In this document: in pieces, positions 62,372-64,000 of the stretch
How the letters are laid out: each line of letters starts with the position of its first letter
Numbering within the stretch: position 1 is the stretch's first letter
Source: Roseovarius sp. THAF9
GTDB taxonomy: Bacteria > Pseudomonadota > Alphaproteobacteria > Rhodobacterales > Rhodobacteraceae
Assembly: GCF_009363715.1 (NCBI RefSeq)
Contig: NZ_CP045404.1
Coordinates: 1,580,001 to 1,644,000 of the forward strand
Length of the DNA: 64,000 nt
Direction: 5' to 3'
Notes under the pieces: generated by a model
Seen by the model: the letters and a program-made list of their open reading frames with translations, nothing else
The model's database searches: none
Told to the model about the DNA's origin: nothing
Position numbers and translations under genes: made by a program

Positions 62372-62415
62372 GGTGAACAACAATCCTGCAAAATCGCGAA
62401 TTGACGCCGCGTTAT

Positions 62416-62440
62416 CCTAGATACGAAGAATTTTTCTAGG
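62416..62440 (+). promoter_or_regulatory. Inverted repeat in the leader of the second RTX gene
   Basis: CCTAGA (62416-62421) and TCTAGG (62435-62440) form a perfect 6-base inverted repeat with a 13-base spacer, in an A/T-rich stretch about 110 bases before the ATG at 62548. It may be a regulator site; the same region (62430-62500) is A/T-rich and may contain the promoter. Confidence 0.35.
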
Positions 62441-62547
62441 GTTTCCCCTGAAGGTTGGCTAAAGAGTGGCATAATCAAGTTTAAAATTAGACAGTAATGT
62501 GGTGCATCTCGGGGGAGGTTCGCCAGCGCTTTCAGGAGGCCACTGCC

Positions 62548-64000
62548 ATGGCTACCATTCCCGGCACGTCCGGCAATGACACGTTGCAAGGCACCAACGA
62601 TCCCGACACCATCACTGGCGCGGGCGGCAACGACCGTATCTCGGGCGAGGGCGCCAACGATTCCATCGACGGCGGCTCCGGCAACGACGTGCTTTTCGGC
62701 GACGCGGGCGAGGGTACCGCGCTGGGGCTCGATGCTTCGCCGATCACGCTGGACATCAACAACCTGGTGTCCGACAGTGCCTCTGGCAACAACAATGCCA
62801 ATGTGGGCGACGTTGCGGTCTACAGCAACGTCGCCACGCTCGAGGACGGCACGCCGATATCCGGGCGTCTCGTGCTGGTCGAAACCTCTGACCGGCGCAT
62901 GGACATCGACCTCTCGGGCGGGGACGGCTTCGAAATCCTGCTGAACGCCAGCGGTCGCAACAGCGACACCGGAGAAACCGCGACCTTCCGCCTTGAATTC
63001 TTCAATCCGGCAACCGGCGAGAACGTGGCGCTGAATTCCACTGCAACGTGGAATGACCTCGATCGCAACAGTCCCGGTGACCAAGAATCGGTAGAAATCG
63101 ACGCCGGCAGCTTTACCGATTTCTCGACCTCGGGCGACACGTCGCTGAATGTCACCACCTCGGGTGGCGTGGTCAACGCGGCGGGCACAGAAACGAACGA
63201 CCCATCGGACCAGGACGCGTGGTTCTCGGCCTCGTTCGAGAACCGCGAATTCATCGAATTCACGCTGGAAACCCGGTCCTCGGCGTCCGGTTTCTCGCTC
63301 TCGGGCGACCTGATAGACGACCCGGTGGTCACACCTTTCGAGGAAGGTGATGACACTATTCTCGGCGGCACAGGCAATGACGAGATCTTCGGGCAGGGCG
63401 GCGATGACGAGATCGACGCCGGCGCCGGCAGCGACACCGTGGAGGGCGGCGCGGGCAATGACACGATCTTTGGCGGCGGCGACAATGACATTCTGAATGG
63501 CGGCGCAGACCGCGACACCTTCATCATCAATCAGCTGGGCACCTCGGGCGTCAACAACACCACGGTGAACGGGGACTCGACCGGCGACGATTTCGACACG
63601 CTCGACATCACGCCGCTGCGCGACGCGGGCTGGCAGGTCACGAATTTCACCCGCAACCCGGAAACCAACGGCAACCCCGGCTTCAACGGCCAGATCCAGC
63701 TTCAGCGCGGCAGTGAGACGGCCAATATCAACTACACAGACATCGAGGATCTGATCGTCTGCTTCATGCCCGGCGCGCAGATCGCCACGCCGCACGGCAC
63801 CCGCGCGGTCGAAACGCTGCGACCCGGCGACCGCGTCTTCACCCGCGACAACGGCATCCGCGAGATCCGCTGGATCGGCCGGCGCGACCTTGACGCGGCC
63901 GATCTGGCGGGCATGCCCAAGTTCCAGCCTATCCTGATCCGTAAGGGCGCGCTCGGGGCCGAGATGCCCGATCGCGACATGCTGGTCAGCCCGAACCACC
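62548..64000 (+). CDS. Second RTX/Hint protein (3' truncated by window edge)
   Basis: Open reading frame from ATG 62548 (ribosome site AGGAGG eight bases upstream) to the last base without a stop, so it is cut by the window edge; 484 residues are visible. It begins with RTX motifs (GNDTLQGTNDPDTITGAGGN, GGSGNDVLFGDAG, residues about 9-55). A non-repetitive domain follows (about 60-260), then a second RTX block (about 262-325, GGTGNDEIFGQGGDDEIDAG) and a Hint domain from Cys405 (CFMPGAQIATPHGTRAVETL). Its Hint start is like that of the preceding giant protein (TPGTVIATPQGE / MPGAQIATPHGT), so the two genes are tandem relatives. It probably uses the same secretion route. Confidence 0.9.
   Translation, partial: MATIPGTSGNDTLQGTNDPDTITGAGGNDRISGEGANDSIDGGSGNDVLFGDAGEGTALGLDASPITLDINNLVSDSASGNNNANVGDVAVYSNVATLEDGTPISGRLVLVETSDRRMDIDLSGGDGFEILLNASGRNSDTGETATFRLEFFNPATGENVALNSTATWNDLDRNSPGDQESVEIDAGSFTDFSTSGDTSLNVTTSGGVVNAAGTETNDPSDQDAWFSASFENREFIEFTLETRSSASGFSLSGDLIDDPVVTPFEEGDDTILGGTGNDEIFGQGGDDEIDAGAGSDTVEGGAGNDTIFGGGDNDILNGGADRDTFIINQLGTSGVNNTTVNGDSTGDDFDTLDITPLRDAGWQVTNFTRNPETNGNPGFNGQIQLQRGSETANINYTDIEDLIVCFMPGAQIATPHGTRAVETLRPGDRVFTRDNGIREIRWIGRRDLDAADLAGMPKFQPILIRKGALGAEMPDRDMLVSPNH

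Noticed and set aside
62248..63999. 583-codon minus-strand frame opposite the second RTX gene
   Set aside because: Shadow of the open plus-strand RTX/Hint frame from 62548, which has a good ribosome site and clear motifs.

Overview
The window looks like chromosomal DNA of a marine alphaproteobacterium of the Rhodobacterales (Roseobacter group). GC content is high and genes are packed tightly with many ATGA/TGATG start-stop overlaps. TRAP and ABC importers are frequent, and there are serine-cycle genes, giant acidic RTX proteins ending in a Hint domain, and an alphaproteobacterial SOS box (GTTC-N7-GTTC). I see no rRNA, no complete tRNA, no CRISPR array and no intact insertion sequence.

Layout. 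1-0.9 kb: a truncated secreted protein and an RcnB-like protein. 0.9-10.2 kb: valine/isobutyryl-CoA catabolism on the minus strand (isobutyryl-CoA dehydrogenase, a small membrane protein, 3-hydroxyisobutyryl-CoA hydrolase, mmsB, and farther off mmsA with a divergent LysR regulator), interrupted by an L,D-transpeptidase, a YbdK-type carboxylate-amine ligase and a nitronate monooxygenase. 10.2-20 kb: housekeeping genes (CBS protein, coaD, cytochrome b561, gap, DUF808, PQQ-type sugar dehydrogenase, transketolase, a coiled-coil protein and zapA). 20-25.9 kb: a serine-cycle block (malate-CoA ligase mtkBA, hydroxypyruvate reductase, serine-glyoxylate aminotransferase) with a divergent LuxR-type regulator whose receiver-like domain lacks the phospho-acceptor Asp. 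26-30 kb: synthesis and phosphorolysis of the compatible solute glucosylglycerate. 30-34.1 kb: an FAD/NAD(P)-binding protein, a small secreted protein and catalase. 34.1-38.3 kb: an aldehyde dehydrogenase, then a two-gene DNA-repair operon (radical SAM protein plus a DUF4130-UdgX fusion) directly under an SOS box.

38.3-51.1 kb is one large catabolic island: an RpiR regulator, an amidohydrolase, a complete TRAP importer, a glutamine-synthetase-like ligase, an aldehyde dehydrogenase, an iron alcohol dehydrogenase and a complete PotABCD-type importer. The gene set fits gamma-glutamylation, two-step oxidation and deglutamylation of an amino alcohol or amine, but the substrate is not shown by sequence. 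51.1-51.8 kb is a recombination scar with a decayed TRAP permease C-terminus and the 3' half of a tRNA. 51.8-55.1 kb is a tungstate uptake operon (tupBCA) with its likely regulator. 56.5-64 kb carries two tandem RTX/Hint secreted proteins, the second cut by the window edge and visible only as an open frame.

The features most worth following are the SOS-controlled radical SAM/UdgX pair, the gamma-glutamyl catabolic island, three perfect palindromes in tandem at 22330-22399, shared GGGTA/TACCC motifs in the serine-cycle promoters, a 43-nt hairpin repeat family, and the tRNA/TRAP scar. Functions are assigned from recognised motifs and neighbourhood only; no database search was run.
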